8,293 nt of DNA, taken from positions 1 through 8,293 of the forward strand of contig CAZIUF010000033.1 in the NCBI GenBank assembly GCA_964542665.1, read 5' to 3'. Origin of the DNA: JAGOLU01 sp964542665 (GTDB lineage Bacteria; Patescibacteriota; Microgenomatia; UBA1406; GWC2-37-13). Below the pieces are notes generated by a model. That model made no database searches. It saw only the letters and a list, made by a program, of their open reading frames with translations, and had not been told where the DNA came from. Below, in pieces: positions 1-5,767 of the stretch. Made by a program: the position numbers and the translations under genes. Position 1 is the stretch's first letter, and every line of letters begins with the position of its first letter.

Positions 1-1723
1 CACAAGTCAGATAACAGTTTGGTGGGTAGGGCAGGATAACAACATAAAAATTCCCGACAGGGCCCAGGGTAAAATACGGTACCTCTATGGCATGCGACTG
101 ATATGTGGTTTGGGTCGTCGTACCGGTCACGGGATCTGTATACGTCCTCGTCCATGAGGCATACTCTGGAGTAGGAGTTGGTGTGCTCGTCGGCGCTTGT
201 GTTGGAGTAGATGTAGGACCGCTGGTCACACTGATTTGTTGTGTCACCCACTCGACACATTGCAACTGTCCAGTCGGTACCTGAGTCGTCTTCATACGCA
301 TTTTCGTCACAGGTTTCCAGCCATAGACAGGTACTTGAGATGTTGAGGTATGCGTCACTGCGGTCGTGATCCAATGCTCTTCTCGGATATTTTGCATCGT
401 CGTGCTGATACACGTGGCTGTGTAGGCGACCGTGCGGGTCGCCCACTCAATCCATGTGACCACTTCGGATACCCATCGGGTCACTGAACAAGTGATGATC
501 TCCCACCAATTGCCTGAGCATACTTCTCTCGTGATGACGGCGCTTTTGGTGATCTGGTATTGCTCTTGTCGATCTTGCGTGCATGCATACATTTGGGTGA
601 TCGGGCGGGTCACCCATCGACTCACGAGTTGGGGTACATATTCTGTCCAGCTCGATGTTTGAGTTTCATACCTCACGATCCCCCACTCATAGTCTGTATA
701 TGTTTCGGGATTCGATACCGATTGCATCATGGGCATAGTGCGAGAACACGTGCGCACAGATTGTGTCGTCGCTCCAAGTACTTCACCGATGAAAATGGGT
801 ATCACGGTTGGTGTCGCCGTAGGACTCGCCGCGTTTGACGCGGTTGATGCAGAGTTAAATGGTATCGGGGTGATGTAAATCGGAGTTGATGTCGGCGTGG
901 GTGTCCATGTCGGAGTGTCAGTCACTATTGATACTGATGGCGAAGGCGTTTCACTCGGTGTGGCACTCGCCGCGTCAAACGTGGATGGTGTGGCTTGCCC
1001 GCCTAACTGCGTAGCTGTTGGCGTGGGTGTAAATGTGGGCGTCTCAGTAGGTGCTAAGGTAACTGTCGGCGTCAAAGTAGCTGTTGGAGTTGAGGTGATC
1101 GTGGGTGTTGAGGTGATTGTTGGAGTTGGAGTTGCGGGAGGTGCAGGTATGGTGTGTCCTCGATTGATTCTAAGATAGCCCTCTCCCACATGAAACCCGA
1201 TATTCTGACAAGTTGTATCATATGTAAACACGATCTGGTAACGACCTGCTGGTGTGAACAAGTCGGGCAAAAGATCGCTTAGTCGAACTGGTGCAACCAC
1301 TGCGTGCGAGCAATTGGGTGATATATACCCTGCAGTTACAATACGTGTACTTCCAGGTCGATCTAGAGCTGTGACTTCGATAGTTAGATGATGCCCAATC
1401 ATCACGGTATATCCCACGAGTCTGCCGCCCTCGAAAATCACCTCAGAGCCTTCCTCTACTTCTATGTATGTTGGATAGGTGACAAGGGGCGAACTCCCAC
1501 TCGTTGGAGTCCAAATATATGAAAATGGACCATGTATCTTGGTAGTCCCCGGATCAGGAACAGTCGTTGGAGCTGTGAATCCTGGTGGGCCAAACATAAA
1601 TTGCGCATGTACTGCCGCAGGGATGATCAGGTGCGATACGATGAGAGAAGAAAAAAGAAAAACCCAGACAATCTGTAGTTTGGAGAATGTAGTAGTGAGT
1701 CGCGTCCCCCTCATGTGACCCAT
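1..1723 (-). CDS. Large exported Thr/Pro- and Trp-rich protein, C-terminus beyond the window
   Basis: The frame is open for 574 codons and leaves the left edge without a stop, so the gene is partial. Residues 1-40 form a signal peptide: basic start (R5, R8, K15), hydrophobic core at 18-34 and cleavage motif AVHA|Q after A40. Residues 41-190 look beta-rich, with C138 and C172. Residues 192-310 are a Thr/Pro/Ser linker. Residues 320-500 are rich in Thr, Val and Trp (12 Trp between W347 and W524) with C326, C381, C402, C412, C438 and C489. A second linker covers 501-519. This architecture suggests a secreted or surface-displayed multidomain protein with disulfides. I do not recognise a domain family and assign no function. 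The start at ATG 1723 is preferred because a TATCAT -10 sits 10 nt upstream and an in-frame TAG lies just beyond; ATG 1714 is the alternative. The gene lies 65 bp downstream of the two-helix membrane protein on the same strand. Confidence 0.85.
   Translation of the reverse strand, partial: MGHMRGTRLTTTFSKLQIVWVFLFSSLIVSHLIIPAAVHAQFMFGPPGFTAPTTVPDPGTTKIHGPFSYIWTPTSGSSPLVTYPTYIEVEEGSEVIFEGGRLVGYTVMIGHHLTIEVTALDRPGSTRIVTAGYISPNCSHAVVAPVRLSDLLPDLFTPAGRYQIVFTYDTTCQNIGFHVGEGYLRINRGHTIPAPPATPTPTITSTPTITSTPTATLTPTVTLAPTETPTFTPTPTATQLGGQATPSTFDAASATPSETPSPSVSIVTDTPTWTPTPTSTPIYITPIPFNSASTASNAASPTATPTVIPIFIGEVLGATTQSVRTCSRTMPMMQSVSNPETYTDYEWGIVRYETQTSSWTEYVPQLVSRWVTRPITQMYACTQDRQEQYQITKSAVITREVCSGNWWEIITCSVTRWVSEVVTWIEWATRTVAYTATCISTTMQNIREEHWITTAVTHTSTSQVPVYGWKPVTKMRMKTTQVPTGQLQCVEWVTQQISVTSGPTSTPTQAPTSTPTPTPEYASWTRTYTDPVTGTTTQTTYQSHAIEVPYFTLGPVGNFYVVILPYPPNCYLTC
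164..223 (-). repeat. Second, shorter Thr/Pro linker
   Basis: Residues 501-519 of the exported protein are again Thr/Pro/Ser-rich (PTSTPTQAPTSTPTPTP). They separate the Trp/Cys-rich region from a further region that starts near Y521 and continues past the left edge. The reuse of the same linker type supports a modular, bead-on-string architecture. Confidence 0.75.
794..1150 (-). repeat. Thr/Pro low-complexity linker region of the exported protein
   Basis: This covers residues 192-310 of the exported protein, dominated by TPT, STPT and TPTP units (residues 198-239 are the purest stretch). At DNA level there is an 18-bp period near 1089-1124, where GTTGAGGTGAT recurs at 1089-1099 and 1107-1117. 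Such linkers in secreted proteins are usually extended and often O-glycosylated spacers between folded domains. The repeats can slip in replication, so length may vary between strains. Confidence 0.8.
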
Positions 1724-1733
1724 TCTGGTGCAG

Positions 1734-1761
1734 ATGATACAGGGTATGATCTATTTTGCAA
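1734..1761 (-). promoter_or_regulatory. Predicted promoter of the exported-protein gene
   Basis: On the minus strand TTGCAA (1756-1761) is followed after 16 bp by TATCAT (1734-1739), matching the sigma-70 consensus at 4/6 and 5/6 positions. The -10 ends 10 nt before ATG 1723, giving a predicted leader of only about 4 nt. This supports ATG 1723 as the start. It also means the gene can be transcribed separately from the upstream membrane protein gene. Confidence 0.5.
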
Positions 1762-1788
1762 CAGTAAATATGAGTAGCGATCGGATAA

Positions 1789-2292
1789 CTATGCTTTGAT
1801 ATAGATCGGGCGGATCAGCTTGACCCCAATACTGGCGACTTTGTATCCAAGATTGAGCCCAAAGCCAACCAGGAACATAAATATACCGAAGTTGGACACA
1901 TCATTGATCATGGCAGGAGGAAGTATCTCAGTAGGCTCGCTTGGGCCGTTGCTCAGCTGTGTGATATTCACATTGTTATCTTTCATGATCTTTTTTACGC
2001 TGTCGCTCATCGGTAAGTTTGGTGTAAGTTTTGCCAGATCAAGTTTCACACCCTCAAAATCAAAAAGTTGGGGCGGCTTGTCTTGCTTTGTAAATACTCG
2101 ATACGTTTGAAATACATCCACAACGATGATCACAAATCCCAATAATAAACAGAGGTAGCCGATCAGAGTATAGAGATGAAAATTTCCTGCAGATCGATCA
2201 ACTGTCACGTGAGATGAAACAGTTTTTCCATTTGCCAGACGCGGAGCTTCAAATGTACCACTTGGGATTTGAGAATAATTGGATGTTTCCAT
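1789..2292 (-). CDS. Small protein with two transmembrane helices, function unknown
   Basis: The 167-residue protein has a polar N-terminus (about 1-38), a first membrane helix near 39-62, a polar loop of about 70 residues with Pro- and Asn-rich stretches, and a second helix near 134-157 ending in a basic tail (K151, K158, R161, K166). By the positive-inside rule the basic end would be cytoplasmic, so the loop is probably extracytoplasmic. No catalytic motif is visible and I do not recognise the family. The start is placed at ATG 2292 because the GTG at 2313 lies directly beside the -10 hexamer of a good promoter (2305-2333) and would not be transcribed. The exported-protein gene follows 65 bp downstream, so the two may act together at the cell surface; that is inference from proximity only. 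Confidence 0.8.
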   Translation of the reverse strand: METSNYSQIPSGTFEAPRLANGKTVSSHVTVDRSAGNFHLYTLIGYLCLLLGFVIIVVDVFQTYRVFTKQDKPPQLFDFEGVKLDLAKLTPNLPMSDSVKKIMKDNNVNITQLSNGPSEPTEILPPAMINDVSNFGIFMFLVGFGLNLGYKVASIGVKLIRPIYIKA

Positions 2293-2304
2293 AGGATTAG
2301 GTTC

Positions 2305-2333
2305 ATCATACACAGATCTATTCCGATTCTCAA
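2305..2333 (-). promoter_or_regulatory. Strong predicted promoter of the two-helix membrane protein
   Basis: On the minus strand TTGAGA (2328-2333, 5/6 to TTGACA), a 17-bp spacer and TATGAT (2305-2310, 5/6 to TATAAT) form the best sigma-70-like promoter in the window. Transcription would begin near 2298, about 5 nt before ATG 2292. The promoter excludes the upstream GTG (2313-2311) as a start. Confidence 0.65.
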
Positions 2334-2371
2334 TTCCCAGTTTTTATCGTTAATTGCCGATTAATTATGAG

Positions 2372-2377
2372 TATACT
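2372..2377 (+). promoter_or_regulatory. Predicted -10 element of the metallopeptidase gene
   Basis: TATACT lies 9 nt before ATG 2387, the same placement as for the ATPase and M16 peptidase genes. No good -35 is visible at 16-18 bp. The hexamer is part of an 8-bp palindrome, AGTATACT (2370-2377). Two TTAATT words just upstream (2350-2355 and 2361-2366) are 11 bp apart, one helical turn, and could be a regulator site between the divergent genes; that last point is weak. Confidence 0.45.
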
Positions 2378-2386
2378 TCCCCTCAC

Positions 2387-2758
2387 ATGAAGTACTCCCC
2401 CGCTCCCGATATCAAAGCGCGTATTGATCTTTTGATCCCTCAGATCCAGTTCACTCATGTGATCCCGGATCGGATATTTTGTATCCGGAGTTTTGATGCT
2501 AAAACCCGGGCGATCGCTCGGATTTGGGGCTTTAGCAAAATCTTTCACGAGGTCGCTGGATTGCCGGTGACCTATATCATCGAAGTGGTCCATAAACGCT
2601 ACGACAAGCTTGATGAGCGGGAAAAACTCAAGGTTTTGGTCCATGAACTTATGCATATTCCAATGAATTTTTCGGGTGCACTGCGCTCACACAAAGGCAA
2701 TGGTTTTGCGATCAACGATCGCGAAGTAGAAAAAATATGTAGGCAATATGGAGTGTAG
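2387..2758 (+). CDS. Small stand-alone HExxH zinc metallopeptidase
   Basis: The 123-residue product carries HELMH at residues 86-90, the zincin signature in which H86 and H90 bind zinc and E87 is the catalytic base. It is followed by IPMNFSGALRSHKG, where H103 could be the third ligand. The layout (short basic N-terminal domain, HELxHIP, FSG, then a conserved tail with INDREVEKI) resembles the family annotated as putative (phage-type) metallopeptidase in bacteria and archaea; that assignment is from memory. There is no signal peptide, so it should be cytoplasmic; the substrate is unknown. The start at ATG 2387 is preferred over TTG 2354 because a TATACT hexamer ends 9 nt before it. The last 34 codons and the stop are duplicated downstream of the ATPase at 5606-5710. 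Confidence 0.8.
   Translation: MKYSPAPDIKARIDLLIPQIQFTHVIPDRIFCIRSFDAKTRAIARIWGFSKIFHEVAGLPVTYIIEVVHKRYDKLDEREKLKVLVHELMHIPMNFSGALRSHKGNGFAINDREVEKICRQYGV
2654..2758 (+). repeat. Direct repeat, left copy (metallopeptidase 3' end)
   Basis: This 105-bp stretch, from codon H90 of the metallopeptidase through its TAG stop, recurs at 5606-5710 without gaps. Six positions differ (99/105 identical), with an unbroken identical run at 2684-2751. The two copies flank the ATPase gene in direct orientation, 2952 bp apart. Confidence 0.95.
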
Positions 2759-2852
2759 ACAAATCAAGATGTAGGGACTAGCTGACAGTGGATGACCGTA
2801 AATCAATAATTAGAAGGCTACATAGCTCGCAGCTTTATGACTTTAAGGACTC

Positions 2853-2881
2853 TTGTGACTTAAACAGGTAACACATATACT
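2853..2881 (+). promoter_or_regulatory. Predicted promoter of the ATPase gene
   Basis: TTGTGA (2853-2858, 4/6), a 17-bp spacer and TATACT (2876-2881, 5/6) lie immediately before the gene. The -10 ends 8 nt before ATG 2890, so the message would start within one or two bases of the start codon. The rest of the 131-bp gap after the metallopeptidase (2759-2889) shows no terminator or other feature I can support. Confidence 0.6.
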
Positions 2882-2889
2882 ACGCAGAT

Positions 2890-5604
2890 ATGTACTATGC
2901 GAAATCCGTTCATGAAGTGGCAAAGGAGCTTGATACTACGTTGGGGGTTGGCCTCGCCCACTCGACCGCAACAGATAGACTGACCAAAAATGGGTACAAC
3001 GAGCTGCCAGAGCCTATCAAGGAGTCGCTCATCCTCAAATTTCTCAGTGAGTTCGCTGACCCGCTCGTCATCTTGCTCATAGTCGCGTCGGCAGTCTCAT
3101 TTTTTCTCGGTGAAGGAATCGATGCAATCGCCATCATCGTCATCGTCATCATCAATGCGATCATTGGGTTTTCACAGGAATACAAGGCAGAAAAAGCGAT
3201 CGAGGCTCTCAAAAAAATGTCTTCTTCTTTCACCAAGGTCATCAGAGATGGCAAAATGCACAAGATCACCACTCGAGATGTGGCGCTGGGTGATGTCATT
3301 GTGCTGGGCGCCGGCGATCGGGTCCCTGCTGATGCTCGTATCGTCGAGTGTGCCAATCTTGAAGTATCTGAGGCTATCCTCACGGGTGAGTCATTGGCCG
3401 TGAAAAAAACAATCGAAACCATCAGTCAGACCGGTATAGCCCTCGGTGACCAAAAAAATATGGTTTTCAAGGACACCGTGGTGACATTTGGCCGTGCCCA
3501 TGCCATCGTGACTGCAACGGGAGCCCAAACTGAAGTGGGTAAAATCTCTACCCTTCTCAGAGATGAAACATCGGGTGAAACGCCCTTGCAAAAAGAAATC
3601 ACCAAAATCGGCAAAAATCTCAGTATCGCTGCGCTTGGTATCATCATCCTCATTTTCGGTATCGAAATCCTCTTTGAGCAGGCTGAGCTCAGAGTTGCAT
3701 TTTTGAGCGCAGTGAGCCTTGCTGTTGCAGCGATCCCCGAGGGGCTGCCGGCGGTGATCACGATAGTCCTCGCGGTGGGTGTGACCCGTCTCGCTGCGAA
3801 GCGAGTCATCATCCGCAAGCTGCCTGCTGTTGAAACTCTGGGGGCAACTACGCACATCCTCACTGACAAGACAGGCACGTTGACCCAAAATCGGATGGTT
3901 GTGTCAAATATATTTTTACTAGATGGCTCTGAGCTGCGTGTTGACGGTAAAGGATATGAGCCGCAGGGCTCATTTACCGATATGCACGGCAATACAGTCG
4001 ATCCGTCAAGAAATCCTGATCTACACGATATTCTCAAGTTAGGATCGTTGTGCAATGACGCGGTCCTGAACCAAGATCTTGAAAAAAACAAATGGGACAT
4101 AGTCGGAGATATCACCGAAGGCGCACTCATCGTGGCTGCCGTGAAAGCAGGTATCGATGACGAAAAGCTTAAAGCGGATCATGGGCGCATCTATGAGGTC
4201 CCATTTTCTTCTGATACCAAAACGATGACGACCGTGCATACGGGCGACTTGCACTCGCCTGCCAGCAATATGATCACTATCATTATGAAAGGTGCACCTG
4301 AGTCAGTCCTCACTTTGTGTGAACTTTCCCCCCAAGATCATACGAAAGTGACTAATAAAATAGATGAATATGCATCTGGAGGACTCCGTAGTCTTGGTTT
4401 TGCATACAAACTCATGGGTTTACAGGAGTACGAGAATATTCAAGAAGACCAGAGAGATAAAGTGCTCACTTCCCATATGAAATTTGTTGGTATCATGGCT
4501 CAAAAAGATCCCTTGCGTCTGGATGTGAAGAACGTCGTTTCTGAGGCGCAAAGCGCAGGCATCACTACGGTCATAGTGACTGGCGACCACAAACTCACAG
4601 CCTTTTCCATCGCCAAAGAGCTTGGTATCGCACAGGCGATCGATGATGCTATGACTGGAGAGGATCTGGCCGCTCTCTCCCCTAGTGAGTTTGAAAGGAT
4701 CGTGATCACGAAGCGAGTATTTGCTCGGGTATCACCAGAACAAAAACTCATGCTCGTAAAAGCTTTCAAAAAAGCCGGTCATATAGTGGCGGTGACGGGC
4801 GATGGGGTCAATGATGCACCGGCGATAAAGGCGGCTGATATCGGCATTTCTATGGGCATTGAGGGCACTGATGTATCAAAAGAGGCCTCAGATATGATCC
4901 TTCAAGATGATAACTTTACTGCGATTGTCTCGGCGATCGGAGAGGGCCGCGTCGTCTTTGATAACCTGGTCAAGGTCATCAGGTACCTCGTGTCGTGCAA
5001 TATGTCGGAGATCATGATCATCCTTTTGTCTGTGCTGATGGGCTATCCTCTTCCGCTCCTTCCTATCCATCTTCTTTGGATCAACCTTGTCACTGATGGC
5101 TTTCCTTCACTTGCTCTTGGTATGGAGCCAGGAGAAAAAGATATCATGAAGCGCAAACCCCGGAGATTGTCTGAGGGTATCCTCACTTCACATCGGTGGA
5201 TTTTCATCATACTCGAGGGTGCTATCATGGGAGCTGTCGCGTTCATCGCATTTCGTATATCTTATGCCCAATATGGCATCGATGTAGCTCGGACGGTCAC
5301 CTTTTTGACGCTCAATTGTGCTCAGCTCATCCACGCGCTCAATACGCGATCAGAGGGAAAGTCTCTCTTTCAGATGAATATCTGGGGGAACAAACTACTT
5401 TTGACGGTCTTTGTCATATCTATCGTGGTGCAAATCCCCGTTTTATACAGCGCTTTTGGTGAGAAAATCTTTAAAGCCACGTACCTCAATTTCGATCAGA
5501 TCGTGCTCGTTGTGTCACTTTCTTTGGTGCCTTTTATCTGTGTAGAGATCATGAAGCTAGCAAGGCGAGCCAGAGCTCGTAAGCTTGATTCTGCTTTTTC
5601 ATGA
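2890..5604 (+). CDS. P-type (P2A/SERCA-like) cation-transporting ATPase, probably Ca2+
   Basis: The 904-residue protein is full length for the class. Visible parts in order: cytoplasmic N-terminal domain (1-55), M1-M2 (57-96), actuator domain with LTGES (164-168), M3-M4 (243-295) with PEGLP (283-287), phosphorylation motif DKTGTLT with D326, nucleotide domain with KGAPE (467-471), P-domain motifs TGDHKLTA (564-571) and TGDGVNDAPA (636-645), then M5-M10 (697-885). The enzyme couples ATP hydrolysis, through a phospho-aspartate, to ion export across the membrane. Site residues match SERCA: E284 in M4, N704 and E707 in M5, N732, T735 and D736 in M6. The position of SERCA E908 in M8 appears to be Q812, as in many bacterial pumps, so one Ca2+ per cycle is plausible; Mn2+ or Na+ cannot be excluded. 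The TGA stop lies 1 nt before the duplicated metallopeptidase fragment. Confidence 0.95.
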   Translation: MYYAKSVHEVAKELDTTLGVGLAHSTATDRLTKNGYNELPEPIKESLILKFLSEFADPLVILLIVASAVSFFLGEGIDAIAIIVIVIINAIIGFSQEYKAEKAIEALKKMSSSFTKVIRDGKMHKITTRDVALGDVIVLGAGDRVPADARIVECANLEVSEAILTGESLAVKKTIETISQTGIALGDQKNMVFKDTVVTFGRAHAIVTATGAQTEVGKISTLLRDETSGETPLQKEITKIGKNLSIAALGIIILIFGIEILFEQAELRVAFLSAVSLAVAAIPEGLPAVITIVLAVGVTRLAAKRVIIRKLPAVETLGATTHILTDKTGTLTQNRMVVSNIFLLDGSELRVDGKGYEPQGSFTDMHGNTVDPSRNPDLHDILKLGSLCNDAVLNQDLEKNKWDIVGDITEGALIVAAVKAGIDDEKLKADHGRIYEVPFSSDTKTMTTVHTGDLHSPASNMITIIMKGAPESVLTLCELSPQDHTKVTNKIDEYASGGLRSLGFAYKLMGLQEYENIQEDQRDKVLTSHMKFVGIMAQKDPLRLDVKNVVSEAQSAGITTVIVTGDHKLTAFSIAKELGIAQAIDDAMTGEDLAALSPSEFERIVITKRVFARVSPEQKLMLVKAFKKAGHIVAVTGDGVNDAPAIKAADIGISMGIEGTDVSKEASDMILQDDNFTAIVSAIGEGRVVFDNLVKVIRYLVSCNMSEIMIILLSVLMGYPLPLLPIHLLWINLVTDGFPSLALGMEPGEKDIMKRKPRRLSEGILTSHRWIFIILEGAIMGAVAFIAFRISYAQYGIDVARTVTFLTLNCAQLIHALNTRSEGKSLFQMNIWGNKLLLTVFVISIVVQIPVLYSAFGEKIFKATYLNFDQIVLVVSLSLVPFICVEIMKLARRARARKLDSAFS

Positions 5605-5605
5605 T

Positions 5606-5710
5606 CATATCCCGATGAACTTTTCGGGTGCACTCCGCTCACACAAAGGCAATGGTTTTGCGATCAACGATCGCGAAGTAGAAAAAATATGTAGGCAATA
5701 TGGGGTGTAA
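5606..5710 (+). pseudogene. Displaced 3' fragment of a metallopeptidase gene (right direct repeat)
   Basis: The fragment encodes residues H90-V123 of the intact metallopeptidase plus a stop, with no start codon context of its own. Compared with the intact gene it has five silent third-position changes (ATT/ATC, CCA/CCG, AAT/AAC, CTG/CTC, GGA/GGG) and TAA in place of TAG. The predicted peptide is therefore identical. Silent-only divergence means the copy came from an allele or paralog that evolved as a functional gene before being cut. It begins just 1 nt after the ATPase stop, and the terminator hairpin follows 7 nt after its stop. It probably marks where the metallopeptidase gene originally ended. 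Confidence 0.9.
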
Positions 5711-5717
5711 ACGAAAT

Positions 5718-5742
5718 GAGCGACCCGCTCAGCGGGTCGCTC
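5718..5742. terminator. Perfect 11-bp hairpin between convergent genes, probable bidirectional terminator
   Basis: GAGCGACCCGC and GCGGGTCGCTC pair perfectly around the loop TCA. On the plus strand a TTTTT run comes only 11 nt after the stem; on the minus strand ATTTCGTTTA follows at once. Neither tail is ideal. The site sits between the end of the plus-strand ATPase and fragment unit and the end of the minus-strand NDK-like gene, where a shared terminator is expected. Confidence 0.7.
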
Positions 5743-5767
5743 AAAGAGAATGGTTTTTCTTACCAAC

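Noticed and set aside
897..1178. Short periodic repeats resembling a repeat array
   Set aside because: The period is 6-18 bp and follows Thr-Pro codons; there are no uniform spacers, so this is not a CRISPR array.
432..1718. Several plus-strand open frames of 76-93 codons, one very rich in Val and Gly
   Set aside because: They lie opposite the minus-strand exported-protein gene; the Val/Gly bias is simply the antisense reading of Thr/Pro codons. No promoter or family features support them.
2293..2313. GTG start giving a 174-residue membrane protein
   Set aside because: The GTG directly abuts the -10 hexamer of a strong promoter, so a transcript from that promoter would not include it; ATG 2292 fits better.
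2354..2386. TTG start giving a longer metallopeptidase
   Set aside because: It would translate through the TATACT element; ATG 2387 lies at the position typical for this window.
2910..4254. Minus-strand open frames of 71 to 234 codons within the ATPase gene
   Set aside because: The plus-strand frame has a full set of P-type ATPase motifs; the opposite frames have none and are shadows.
5602..5710. TGA recoding (as in Absconditabacteria) letting the ATPase read into the repeat
   Set aside because: The ATPase already ends normally after M10, and read-through would put the repeat in a frame different from its conserved coding frame.
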